Of a stretch of 64,000 nt of DNA, positions 43,900 through 52,484 are shown piece after piece. Origin of the DNA: Sphingomonas sp. A2-49 (GTDB lineage Bacteria; Pseudomonadota; Alphaproteobacteria; Sphingomonadales; Sphingomonadaceae); the NCBI RefSeq assembly GCF_025548555.1, contig NZ_JAJLPA010000011.1:30995-94994 (forward strand), read 5' to 3'. Below the pieces are notes generated by a model. It had not been told where the DNA came from, did no database searches, and worked only from the letters and a program-made list of their open reading frames with translations. Position numbers and translations under genes: made by a program. Within the stretch, counting starts at the first letter, position 1; each line of letters opens with the position of its first letter.

Positions 43900-46359
43900 T
43901 CAGAACGCCAGCCGCATGCCGCCCTGCACCGATCGCGGCGCCCCCGGCGCGAGCAAGGTGGAATGGCGAAGCGGCCGTTCGCCGTCGATCGCCGGCCCAC
44001 CGAACGGCCGCGCGACGAAGGTGCCCGCCGCGTCGAACCCGGTGGCGCCGAGCTGCGCCGCGGTGGCATAGCTTCTATCGAACAGGTTGCTGATCCGCAG
44101 GTAGAGCGCGAACCCACGTGTGGGGCGCACGTCGACGCCAAGGCCGGCGACCACATAGCCGTCCGTCCGCCCCGCGCCGAGATAATAGACCCCGTCGGGC
44201 CGGTGCGCGCCATTTTCGTTGCCGCGCGCGACCACGCCGGCGCTGGCGATCAGGTCGGCCGACAGGGTGAGCCAGCGCAGCGGATCGCCGGCGATCCCCG
44301 CCTTGACCAGGTGGCGCGGGATCAGCGGGATGCGGTCGCCGGGCGCGATCGCGATCCGCCCCTCGAATCCCGGTGCCGGCGCGTCGCCGCTGCTGTTCGC
44401 AGCCCCGCCGACGACCTCGCCACTGCGATAGGTCGCATCGAGGAAGGTGTAATGCGCGCTCAGCGTCAGCGGCCCGATCCGTCCGCCGAGGTCCACGTCC
44501 GCCCCCTGCCGGCGGGTGCGGCCGAAGTTGCGGAAATAGCCGAACCCGGCCTGATCGTCGGCGACGAACAGGATGTCGTCGCGGCTGACCGTCCGGAAGC
44601 CGCCCCCGCGCGCGGTCAGGCCGCCGGCGGTGAGCGTGACGCCGCCCTCGACCGTCCGCGCCACCACCTGCGCCAGCGGCGGATCGCCGGCGAGGGCGTT
44701 GGGCAGGCGGCAGGGGCTGTCGGGATCGGCGCAGCCCAGCTCGATCGCCGACGGCGCGCGACTGGTCTGCGCCAGGGCCGCATCCATCGCCAGCGCGGGC
44801 ACCGGCGTCCAGCGCAGCGCCGCCGCCGGATTGAGGCGGCGGAAGCGGTGATCGCCGTCGAGCGACCCGGTGCCCCCGCCCGGCGTGATCCGGTCGCGGT
44901 TGCGCACGATCGTGTCGTCGAACCGCGCCGACAGATCGGCATGCAGCGTCCGCGTGACTGCGATCCCGGCAAGCGTATAGCCGCTGAACACCCGCGTGCG
45001 CGCGGACAGGTCGACGCGGGCGTCGAAGGCGTTTTCCGAATCCTGGCTGCCATCGGCGAAGGCGCCCGGCCCGGCGACCGTCGCGATGCCGCGATCGGGC
45101 ATCAGATAGCCGAATTGCGCGGACTGGCCGAAGGTCGCGCGACCGTCGACATAGGCGATGCCGAGCGTGAGCATATGGCCGCCCGGGCGCCATGCGAGCT
45201 CCGCCGTGCCGCCCGCTTCGGTCTGCCGGGTCGCGGAGCGGTTGACGAGCCCGTTGCAGGTTTCGTTGGGCTCGTCGTCGAGAAGGATGTCGGCGATGCA
45301 TCGCCAGCGGGGGAAGGGCGTGTTCGCCTGCGACTCGCCCGCGGCCGGGACGTCGCGATAGCCCGCCGCGGCGAGCGCCGCACGCTCGCCCGCGTCGGGC
45401 TGGTACGGGTTCTCACCGAGCGAGCCATCGTTGAGGTCGCCGTTGAGCGTGCGGGTCCGGATCGCGCGACGGAAGGCGTTGGCATCGAGCCTGACGCGAT
45501 CGGACAGGTCGCGCTTCAGCGTCAGATTGCCCGACCAGGCGCGGTTCCGCGTGGTGTCCGGGTGCGTGTAGACGCTGCGCGGGTCGCGGGCGAGCAGGCG
45601 CAGCTCCTGCAGGCCGTTGCCGCTCAGGGTCGTGTCGGCGACGGTGGCGGCCACCGCGATGTCGGTGCGCGCGTCCGCCCAGCCGAGCTTGCCGAAAAGC
45701 TGCGCGGCGCGCGAGCGCGAATAGGCGCGCCAGCCCCGCTCGGCGAAGTAGTCGGCGGCGGCGAATGCGTGGAGGCCGTCGTCGGCATGGCCGCCGACCG
45801 TCGCGCGGGCGATCGTGCGGCCGAAGCTGCCGTATGCAACGTCGGCGGTCATGCCCGGATCGCTGCGCCCGTCCTTCGTCCGCACGACCAGCGCCCCGCC
45901 GAGCGAGTTGCGGCCGAACAGCGGATTGGCCCCCGACACCAACGTCGTCGAACGGATCGCGGAGGTCGGGATCAGGTCCCAGCTGACCACGTCGCCGAAC
46001 GGCTGGTTCACCCGCACGCCGTCCATATAGACCGACAGTCCCTGCGGCGTGCCGAGCAGCGGCGATGCGGTGAAGCCGCGATAGCCGATGTCGGGTTGCA
46101 GCGGGTTGCCCTGGATCTCGTTCACCGACACGCCGCCGACCATGCGGCGCAGATAGTCGGTGAGGTCCGTGGCATGCGCCGCGGCGATCTGTTCGTCCGA
46201 CGCGTGCCGCGCCGGCAGGCGCACGATATCCTCGCCGGCATCGAGCAGGGGGGTCGCGGTCACGACGATGTCGGTGCCGCCGTCGCGCGCGGGATCCACG
46301 TCCTGCGCCGCCACGGGCGTGCCGACCAGCGCCGCGCAGGCGAACCATCGCATGTCCAT
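43900..46359 (-). CDS. TonB-dependent receptor, quinoprotein locus
   Basis: An 819-residue outer-membrane receptor. The signal peptide is short (ends VAAQ), the TonB-box region DIVVTATPL follows, then the plug with YMDGVRVNQPFGD, and a 22-strand barrel ending GGMRLAF. ATG 46359 or 46353 can start it. It is convergent with the zinc hydrolase and directly downstream of a second receptor on the same strand (32 bases). The substrate is unknown; its place beside a lanthanide-type PQQ enzyme suggests PQQ, a lanthanide chelate or copper, all inferred. No FecA-type signalling domain is present. Confidence 0.9.
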   Translation of the reverse strand: MDMRWFACAALVGTPVAAQDVDPARDGGTDIVVTATPLLDAGEDIVRLPARHASDEQIAAAHATDLTDYLRRMVGGVSVNEIQGNPLQPDIGYRGFTASPLLGTPQGLSVYMDGVRVNQPFGDVVSWDLIPTSAIRSTTLVSGANPLFGRNSLGGALVVRTKDGRSDPGMTADVAYGSFGRTIARATVGGHADDGLHAFAAADYFAERGWRAYSRSRAAQLFGKLGWADARTDIAVAATVADTTLSGNGLQELRLLARDPRSVYTHPDTTRNRAWSGNLTLKRDLSDRVRLDANAFRRAIRTRTLNGDLNDGSLGENPYQPDAGERAALAAAGYRDVPAAGESQANTPFPRWRCIADILLDDEPNETCNGLVNRSATRQTEAGGTAELAWRPGGHMLTLGIAYVDGRATFGQSAQFGYLMPDRGIATVAGPGAFADGSQDSENAFDARVDLSARTRVFSGYTLAGIAVTRTLHADLSARFDDTIVRNRDRITPGGGTGSLDGDHRFRRLNPAAALRWTPVPALAMDAALAQTSRAPSAIELGCADPDSPCRLPNALAGDPPLAQVVARTVEGGVTLTAGGLTARGGGFRTVSRDDILFVADDQAGFGYFRNFGRTRRQGADVDLGGRIGPLTLSAHYTFLDATYRSGEVVGGAANSSGDAPAPGFEGRIAIAPGDRIPLIPRHLVKAGIAGDPLRWLTLSADLIASAGVVARGNENGAHRPDGVYYLGAGRTDGYVVAGLGVDVRPTRGFALYLRISNLFDRSYATAAQLGATGFDAAGTFVARPFGGPAIDGERPLRHSTLLAPGAPRSVQGGMRLAF

Positions 46360-46391
46360 GATCCTGCCCCTCCCCCCGACCGCGCCTGCCG

Positions 46392-48437
46392 TCACCCGAG
46401 CCGGGCGTGGAGGCCGACCCACAATGTGCGTGGCGAGGCGCGCTCGACGATCGCGGCGCCGCTGATGCCCGCCTCGACGCGTTCGTCGAACAGGTTCTCG
46501 GCCCGCGCCTCGATCGTCAGCCCGCGGGTCAGTGGCAGCGCGGCATAGCCGTCCAGCGTCGTCGCGGGGGCGAGGCTGCGACTGTTCTGGTCGTCGTCGT
46601 ACTGGCGCGCGACGTGCCGTACCGTCGCCGACAGGGCCGTGCCGCGCCGTTGCCAGCCCAGCGTCGCCGATACGGCATCGCGCGGCGTCTGCGCCGGCCG
46701 CAGGCCGTCGAGCGCCGCCGCCGGCCCCGACGCGCGCACGCGGGCATCGACATGCGACCAGGACGCCAGCGCGACGAGTGCGCCGATGGTGTAGCGCGCG
46801 TCGACCTCCACCCCCTGCGACCGGATCGCATCGAGGTTGCGGCGTATGCGCGACGCGCTGGTCGGCGTCGCGGACAGCGTCACGTTGGCGATCGCGTCGT
46901 CCAGCCGGTTGCGGAACAGCGTCGCGGCGACGCTGGCACCCGCGAACGGCGCGAGCGTCACGCCCGCCTCGATCCCGACCAGCCGTTCGGGCGCGAGCGC
47001 GGCGTTGGCCGCGGTGACGTCGTTGCCGACCCGGAATGGGCGGTAGAGTTCGTTGAGCGTCGGCAGCCGCCAGCCGCGATACGCCGCCGTACGCAGCGTC
47101 ACCGCCGGCACCGGGGCGTAGGCGGCGCCGATACGGCCGGTGAAGGCGCTGCCGGACCGGTCCGCGAACCGGCTGTCGGTCAGCGCGCTGCCGCCCGCGA
47201 TCGGCCGCTCCCGCAAATAGCCGCCGTCGATCCGCCACCAGTCGATCCGTGCCGCTCCGGTCAGCGTCAGCGCGCCGACGGGGATGCTGCCGTCGGCGAA
47301 CAGCCCGGTGGTGCGGCTCGACCCGCCCGCCTCGCGCCGGCGGGTCGGCGCGCCCCCGACGAAGGTGAACAGCTCCTGCGTCTTGCCCGACACGTCGCGG
47401 ACGTCGGCGCCCAGGCGCAGGTCCGCGGCGCCGCCGACCGGGGGGCGCAGCTCGACCCGCGCGCCGAGCCCGGTCGCGGGGGTATTATACTGGTTTAGCG
47501 ACTGCACGACGGTCGTGCGCGCCGCGCTGACGCTGGCGAAACCGGAGGCGAAGGCGCGCGTCTGGAGATAGCCGAGCGCGGTCCAGCCCCAGCGCCCGCG
47601 TCCGACGAGCCGCAGGCTGGCGTCGGCGCCCTGCGAGCGGTTGGCGGTGAACGCCGTGCCGCGTTCGCGACTGTCGGTGAAGGCCGAGACATTGGCCTGC
47701 ACTTCGGTCGACGGTGCGATCGTCACCACCGTCCGCAGCGCGCCCGATGCCTGCTCGTAGGGCGCGGGCCGATCCACCGGCCCGCGGCTTTCCGCCACCG
47801 TCGGCACGAAGCCGTCGCCGCGGGCATAGGCGGCGGACAGCGTCGCGAAGCCGCCGTCGCGCACCAGCGCCGCCGACCCCTGCGCCTCGACGCTCGCGCG
47901 GCTGCCGTAGAAGACCCGGCCCTCCAGCGGCGCGAGCTGGTCTGGGGTGGCGCTGTCGAGCTGCACCGTGCCGGCGAGCGCACCCGGCCCGAAATAACCG
48001 CTGCCGCCGCCGCGCGTGACGCGCACCTGCCCCAGCCGCCCGGTCGCATAGGCGGGGAACGCCACCCAGCCGCCGAACGGATCCGCCTGCGGCACCCCGT
48101 CGAGGATCAGCAGCGCGCGACTGGACGCGTTGCCGCCGATCCCGCGCAGGCTGATGCCCTGGCTGGTCGGATTGGCGGAGCGGCTGTCCGAGCGGCGGAA
48201 TTGCTGGAGGCCGGCGACGTCGGCGAGCACGCTTTCCAGCCGCGCGCTCGCATTCGCCTGCAACCGGTCGCGATCGATCACGACCACGTCGAGCGCGCGG
48301 TCGCCGGGCGACGAGGGCAGGCCGCGGCCGGTCACGACGATGTCGGTCGCCGCGGGGTCGTCCGGACGTGTCTGTCCCGCCGCCGGCGTGGCGATGGCGA
48401 GGGTGCAGAGGATCGCGGTGCTGAGGGAATGATGCAT
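46392..48437 (-). CDS. TonB-dependent receptor, second of a pair
   Basis: A 681-residue receptor with the signal MHHSLSTAILCTLAIATPAAG, a TonB box region DIVVTGRGLP, the plug segments GIGGNASSRALLILDGVPQADPFGG (partly glycine-rich) and GSGYFGPGALAGTVQLDSA, and a barrel ending LWVGLHARLG. It is shorter than its neighbour and resembles small cobalamin- or PqqU (YncD)-sized receptors in length only. A CCAAAG motif lies 38 bases upstream, which ties it to the alcohol-oxidation regulon. The substrate is not known. Confidence 0.9.
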   Translation of the reverse strand: MHHSLSTAILCTLAIATPAAGQTRPDDPAATDIVVTGRGLPSSPGDRALDVVVIDRDRLQANASARLESVLADVAGLQQFRRSDSRSANPTSQGISLRGIGGNASSRALLILDGVPQADPFGGWVAFPAYATGRLGQVRVTRGGGSGYFGPGALAGTVQLDSATPDQLAPLEGRVFYGSRASVEAQGSAALVRDGGFATLSAAYARGDGFVPTVAESRGPVDRPAPYEQASGALRTVVTIAPSTEVQANVSAFTDSRERGTAFTANRSQGADASLRLVGRGRWGWTALGYLQTRAFASGFASVSAARTTVVQSLNQYNTPATGLGARVELRPPVGGAADLRLGADVRDVSGKTQELFTFVGGAPTRRREAGGSSRTTGLFADGSIPVGALTLTGAARIDWWRIDGGYLRERPIAGGSALTDSRFADRSGSAFTGRIGAAYAPVPAVTLRTAAYRGWRLPTLNELYRPFRVGNDVTAANAALAPERLVGIEAGVTLAPFAGASVAATLFRNRLDDAIANVTLSATPTSASRIRRNLDAIRSQGVEVDARYTIGALVALASWSHVDARVRASGPAAALDGLRPAQTPRDAVSATLGWQRRGTALSATVRHVARQYDDDQNSRSLAPATTLDGYAALPLTRGLTIEARAENLFDERVEAGISGAAIVERASPRTLWVGLHARLG

Positions 48438-48474
48438 GCCCCTGCATGCCCATTCGCCGCCGCGGATCAATACC

Positions 48475-48488
48475 ACCAAAGTGCGATG
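48475..48488. promoter_or_regulatory. Repeated CCAAAG-type operator motif, receptor copy
   Basis: Plus strand ACCAAAGTGCGATG differs from the cytochrome c copy by one base in 14. The gene it could serve, the receptor at 48437, is on the minus strand, 38 bases away, so the motif is reversed relative to that gene. No gene starts rightwards from here. Confidence 0.5.
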
Positions 48489-48519
48489 CGCGCGCCCGCC
48501 CTCGTCCGGCCTCGGGCCG

Positions 48520-50082
48520 TCAGGGTCGCGGCGCGGCGCGCAACGGCAGGTCGCGGCGGAGGTAGACGAGGAGATGCGCGTCCTCGCGCGGCACGGCGAG
48601 GACGCGGCGATAGCGATCGGCCAGCGCGGCGGCGACCAGCGCGCGGGTCGTCGCATTCCACGGCGCCATCGGTTCGTCCATCGTGACGATCACCGGCGGC
48701 CGCCCGGCGAGCACGCGCGCGACCTCCGCCGCCTCGTCCGCGCCCGACGCGCCCCGTTCCGATTCGTAGGCGAGGGTCGAGGGGAAGGCGTAACGCGTCG
48801 GGATGCAGGCGTGGGCGAGGTGATAGAGGATCGCGTCGCCCGCGAAGACATAGGGGCAGGCGCCGCGATCGTTGGCGGCCATCACCGCGCCGACCGCACG
48901 CGCCGAGGCGGCATCGGTCGGTGGCAGCACGACCCGCGCCACGAAGAGCAGCGCGCCATAGGCCAGCACCGCCGCCGCGACGCGGGTGCGCGCCAGCACG
49001 GGGGCGGCGATCATCGCCAGCGGCACCAGCAGCGGCAGCGCGTAATGATCGAAGAACGCGCCGATCATCGCGAATGCGACCAGCGCGGCGGCAAGCCAGC
49101 CGAAGGCGATGACGCTGACGGCGTCGGGCCGGCGCCGGCGACCGGCGGCGACCACGCACGCGACCAGCGGCAGCAGCTGCGCGCCGGTCCCTGCCAGCCG
49201 CGCGGCGATCTTGGCGGCGGGATAGCCCTTGCGCAGGGCGACGGAGGCGAAATTGGAGAACCAGAACGCCTGGAAGACCACCGGTCCGCGTACCCAATAG
49301 TCCGCGGCGATCGCCAGCGTCGGCGCGAGGCCGAGCAAGGCCCACAGACATGCGGCGGCGGCGGTCAGTCCCGGCGACGCACCGGCCCGGCGCAGCGCCC
49401 ATATATGGACGAGCCCGAACCACGTGCCCTCGACGACGGGGGTGTATTTGGTCTGGATCGCCAGCCCGGCCAGCAGGCAGGCGGCGGCGCCGTTGGCGAC
49501 GATCCCCGCCCGCGCCCGCGCGATGGCGAGCGCGGGCAGGCGCAGCGTCAGCACCGCGGCGGCGGCGACGAACACATTGTAGAAGACCGGCGATTGCCCG
49601 CCGCGCCCGCTGAGCAGCGACAGCCACAGGATATAGGCGATGCCGGCGAGAAGCCCGCCGCGCACCGTCGCGCCCAGCGCCATGCCGCCGCGCGCGATCA
49701 GCCAGCCGGTGGCCGCCGCGAACGCTGTCGCGGCGAGCTGATAGGCGAGGATGCCGTCGCCGGGCAGCAGGCGGATGCCCGCGAAGATCAGGAACAGCCC
49801 GACGGGCTTGCGGTCCCACAGGTCGACATAGGGCAGGGCGCCGTGCAGCATGCGGTCGCCGACCAGCAGGTAATATTGTTCGTCGACATGGATGATCGGA
49901 TTGCCGAAATCGCGCCAGCGCAGCGCGACCGCGGCGGCCAGCAACAGGCCGAACAGCGGCAGCGCACGCATCGGCCGCGCCGTGCCCCCGCGCGCGCCCG
50001 GGCGCCTCTGCCGCCATGCCGATGCCGTCGATCCGTCCATCATGGCGTCATAGAATCGCGGTCCCGACGCGTCATGCGGCAT
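48520..50082 (-). CDS. GT39-like membrane glycosyltransferase
   Basis: A 520-residue polytopic protein with about 10-12 helices. The first periplasmic loop has FGNPIIHVDEQYYLLVGDRM, whose Asp-Glu pair is typical of GT-C enzymes that use polyprenyl-phosphate sugars (GT39/PMT and ArnT relatives). The C-terminal 130 residues are soluble. ATG 50082 is used; MMDG at 50043 or MRALP at 49971 are possible later starts, the last being nearest the first helix. The acceptor is unknown. A GT2 gene starts divergently 155 bases away and could provide the lipid-linked sugar. Confidence 0.78.
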   Translation of the reverse strand: MPHDASGPRFYDAMMDGSTASAWRQRRPGARGGTARPMRALPLFGLLLAAAVALRWRDFGNPIIHVDEQYYLLVGDRMLHGALPYVDLWDRKPVGLFLIFAGIRLLPGDGILAYQLAATAFAAATGWLIARGGMALGATVRGGLLAGIAYILWLSLLSGRGGQSPVFYNVFVAAAAVLTLRLPALAIARARAGIVANGAAACLLAGLAIQTKYTPVVEGTWFGLVHIWALRRAGASPGLTAAAACLWALLGLAPTLAIAADYWVRGPVVFQAFWFSNFASVALRKGYPAAKIAARLAGTGAQLLPLVACVVAAGRRRRPDAVSVIAFGWLAAALVAFAMIGAFFDHYALPLLVPLAMIAAPVLARTRVAAAVLAYGALLFVARVVLPPTDAASARAVGAVMAANDRGACPYVFAGDAILYHLAHACIPTRYAFPSTLAYESERGASGADEAAEVARVLAGRPPVIVTMDEPMAPWNATTRALVAAALADRYRRVLAVPREDAHLLVYLRRDLPLRAAPRP

Positions 50083-50237
50083 ATTTTTTCAGTCGGTGGT
50101 GCGGGTTGCGCAGGATGGCGTCGTCAGATCAGCGGGGCTCGCAACCGACGGTGCGCGGCCGGTCCGGATGCCGGGGGGCAGGGGATCGGCATGGCGATCG
50201 TCGCGGCGGGAGTGCCAACGCCACCGGGAGGGCATGC

Positions 50238-51134
50238 ATGTATCGGATTACGGACGACGAACGTCCATCGCGCAGCGCCGCTGGATCGTCGATCGCGGCG
50301 CGTCGGCTGGACCGGCGGCCGACGCCGTTGTGGACGGTGCTAATCCCGTTCTTCAATGAGCGCGATTATCTGGCCGCGACGATCGCGAGCGTCGCCGCGC
50401 AGGACGTGCCGGCGATCGTGATCCTCGTCGACAACGGGTCCACCGACGGCAGCGCCGATGTGGCGCGCGCCGCGATCCGCGCGCATGGCATCGACGCGCT
50501 GGTCGTCACCGAAACGACGCCCGGAAAGGTCGCCGCGCTGCGCACCGGCCTCGGCTGGGTCCGCACCCGCTACGTCGCGACCTGCGATGCCGACACGCTC
50601 TATCCCCCGCATTATCTGCGCGAGGCCGAGCGGCTGCTGCAGCGCGACGGCTGCGTCGTCGCCGGCGCCTATTTCGTCGATCCGGGGTCGGGCCAGGATG
50701 CGCTCGACGCGGAGGCGCGCCGGATCCTGGCCGCCGCACGGCTGTTGCCGCGGCAATGCCACGCCGGCGGCGCCGGCCAGTGCTTCGACGTCGCCGCGCT
50801 GCGCGCGGTGGGCGGGTTCGATGCCGCGATCTGGGGCTATGTGCTCGAGGATCACGAGGTCATTCACCGGACGATGACGCAGGGCCGCATGCTCTATTCG
50901 TCGGACTTCTGGTGCATGCCCTCGCCGCGCGAGCGCGACCGGGTGTCGATCCGCTGGACCGCGTTCGAACGGCTGGTCTATTCGGCGACCGCCCCCTGGG
51001 CGGGCAGCTGGTTCTTCTATCGCTTCCTCGCGCGCCGGCTCAACCGCCGCCGGCTGACGAGCGTCCGGATGCGCGAACGCGCCTATCAAGATATCGAAGG
51101 GTCGGCCTTTGCCTCACCTCATCCTGTGTGCTGA
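50238..51134 (+). CDS. Family 2 glycosyltransferase
   Basis: A 298-residue GT-A enzyme. The N-terminal VLIPFFNERDYLAATIAS, nucleotide-binding LVDNGSTDGS, and metal-binding Asp-x-Asp in ATCDADTLYPP are clear. The acceptor-side motif appears as GYVLEDHEV. ATG 50238 has GGGAGG at 50226-50231; the longer open frame upstream lacks a start signal. No membrane helices are clear, unlike ArnC or GtrB, although an aromatic stretch TAPWAGSWFFYRF may touch the membrane. It overlaps the deacetylase gene by 26 bases, so both probably act in one sugar modification. Confidence 0.88.
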   Translation: MYRITDDERPSRSAAGSSIAARRLDRRPTPLWTVLIPFFNERDYLAATIASVAAQDVPAIVILVDNGSTDGSADVARAAIRAHGIDALVVTETTPGKVAALRTGLGWVRTRYVATCDADTLYPPHYLREAERLLQRDGCVVAGAYFVDPGSGQDALDAEARRILAAARLLPRQCHAGGAGQCFDVAALRAVGGFDAAIWGYVLEDHEVIHRTMTQGRMLYSSDFWCMPSPRERDRVSIRWTAFERLVYSATAPWAGSWFFYRFLARRLNRRRLTSVRMRERAYQDIEGSAFASPHPVC

Positions 51135-51912
51135 CGATTTCGGCTTTTCGCGCGGCGTCAGCGAGACGATCGCGGCATTGGCGCGCGAGGGCAGGCTCAA
51201 CGCCACCAGTTGCATGACGTCGATGCCCGGCTGGGCGGAGGACGCGACGCTGTTGCACGACCTGCCGCCGCACGTCGCGGTGGGGCTGCACCTGACGCTG
51301 ACCGGCGAAGCGCCGCTCACCGCCATGCCGCGGCTGGCGCCGGACGGCGTGCTGCCGGAGATCGACCCGCTCGCCCGCCGCGCCGCGCGCCGCGAGTTGC
51401 CGCTCGACGAGATCGCCGCAGAGGTCGCGGCGCAGTTCGATGCGTTCGAGGCGGCGATGGGACGCGCGCCCGCCTTCGTCGACGGGCACCAGCATGCGCA
51501 TGCGCTGCCCGGCATCCGCGACATCGTGCTGTTCGAAACCGCACGCCGCGCGCCGGGGGCGTGGGTGCGCGACTGCGTGGACGGCGTCGGCGCGATGCTG
51601 TCGCGACCGTTCGCGGGCAAGGCGATCGGCAGCGCCTATCATTCACGCGGGCTGCGCCGGGCGGCGGCGCGCTACGGCTTGCGCTGCAACGACAGTTTCG
51701 CGGGGCATTACGATTTCGCGGCCAGCTATCGCGAGCTGTTTCCCCGCTTCCTGCGCAAGCCCGCCGGCATGCACCTCGTCATGTGCCATCCCGGTGCGGG
51801 CGAACGGGCGGGCGATGCCATCGCGGCGGCCCGCCCGCGCGAGGCGGATGCCTTGCGAAGCTGGTCGATTGCGGACATGGCGTCGGCACACGGGCTGGCG
51901 TTTCCGGCCTGA
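51109..51912 (+). CDS. ChbG/HpnK (YdjC-type) carbohydrate deacetylase
   Basis: A 267-residue enzyme with the family metal motif CADDFGFSRGVSE at the start, His in VGLHLTLTG, and VDGHQHAHALPGI. These bind a divalent metal that removes N-acetyl groups from sugars; HpnK members act in hopanoid head-group synthesis, ChbG on chitobiose. TTG 51109 is used because MPHLILCADDFG is the normal N-terminus and GAAGG is at 51096-51100. It follows and overlaps the GT2 gene, so the GT2 product, perhaps lipid-linked, is the likely substrate. Confidence 0.88.
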   Translation: MPHLILCADDFGFSRGVSETIAALAREGRLNATSCMTSMPGWAEDATLLHDLPPHVAVGLHLTLTGEAPLTAMPRLAPDGVLPEIDPLARRAARRELPLDEIAAEVAAQFDAFEAAMGRAPAFVDGHQHAHALPGIRDIVLFETARRAPGAWVRDCVDGVGAMLSRPFAGKAIGSAYHSRGLRRAAARYGLRCNDSFAGHYDFAASYRELFPRFLRKPAGMHLVMCHPGAGERAGDAIAAARPREADALRSWSIADMASAHGLAFPA

Positions 51913-51932
51913 ATGAAGAGCATAGGTCCAGA

Positions 51933-52484
51933 TTGGCTGACGGCGGACTTCGCGCGATCTTCCTCGAACAGCGGGCGATGCTCCTGCGCCTGCTCGCCGC
52001 GCGGCTGGGCAGCCGCGACGACGCCGAGGATGCGTTGCAGGACATGTGGCTGCGGCTCGACCAGCTCGCCGACCGCCCGGTCGCGCAACCTGCGGCGTTC
52101 CTGTATCGCGTGGCGAACAACCTTGCCACCGACCGGCGGATCGCGGGCGCGCGGCGGGGTGCGCGCGATGCCGCATGGCTGGGCCACCAGCCTGGCGCCG
52201 ACGACCTGCCCGATGCGGAGCGGGTGTTGGTCGCCCGCGACCAGCTGGCGCTGGTCGAGGCGGCGATCGCCGAAATGCCGGAGCGGATGGCCTGCGCGCT
52301 GCGCCTCTACCGGATCGAGGGGCGGCCGCAGCGCGAGATCGCGGCGGACCTGGGCATCACCGTCAGCGGCGTCGAGAAGCTGTTGCAACGCGCCTATCGC
52401 CTTATTCATGCCCGTCTCGCGGCAAATGGTGAGGAAACCGGCGCAGCGTGTCGTCAGGATGATGGAAGGGGGCTTCGCCGATGA
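51933..52484 (+). CDS. ECF-type RNA polymerase sigma factor
   Basis: A 183-residue sigma factor of the FecI-like group. Region 2 is seen in RDDAEDALQDMWLRLDQLA and ATDRRIAGARR, and region 4 in MPERMACALRLYRIEGRPQREIA with VSGVEKLLQRAY. TTG 51933 is used since no ATG or GTG is available in frame. The stop overlaps the FecR start by four bases and the STN receptor follows, forming a cell-surface signalling unit. It starts 20 bases after the deacetylase, so read-through from the GT2 genes is possible. Confidence 0.88.
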   Translation: MADGGLRAIFLEQRAMLLRLLAARLGSRDDAEDALQDMWLRLDQLADRPVAQPAAFLYRVANNLATDRRIAGARRGARDAAWLGHQPGADDLPDAERVLVARDQLALVEAAIAEMPERMACALRLYRIEGRPQREIAADLGITVSGVEKLLQRAYRLIHARLAANGEETGAACRQDDGRGLRR

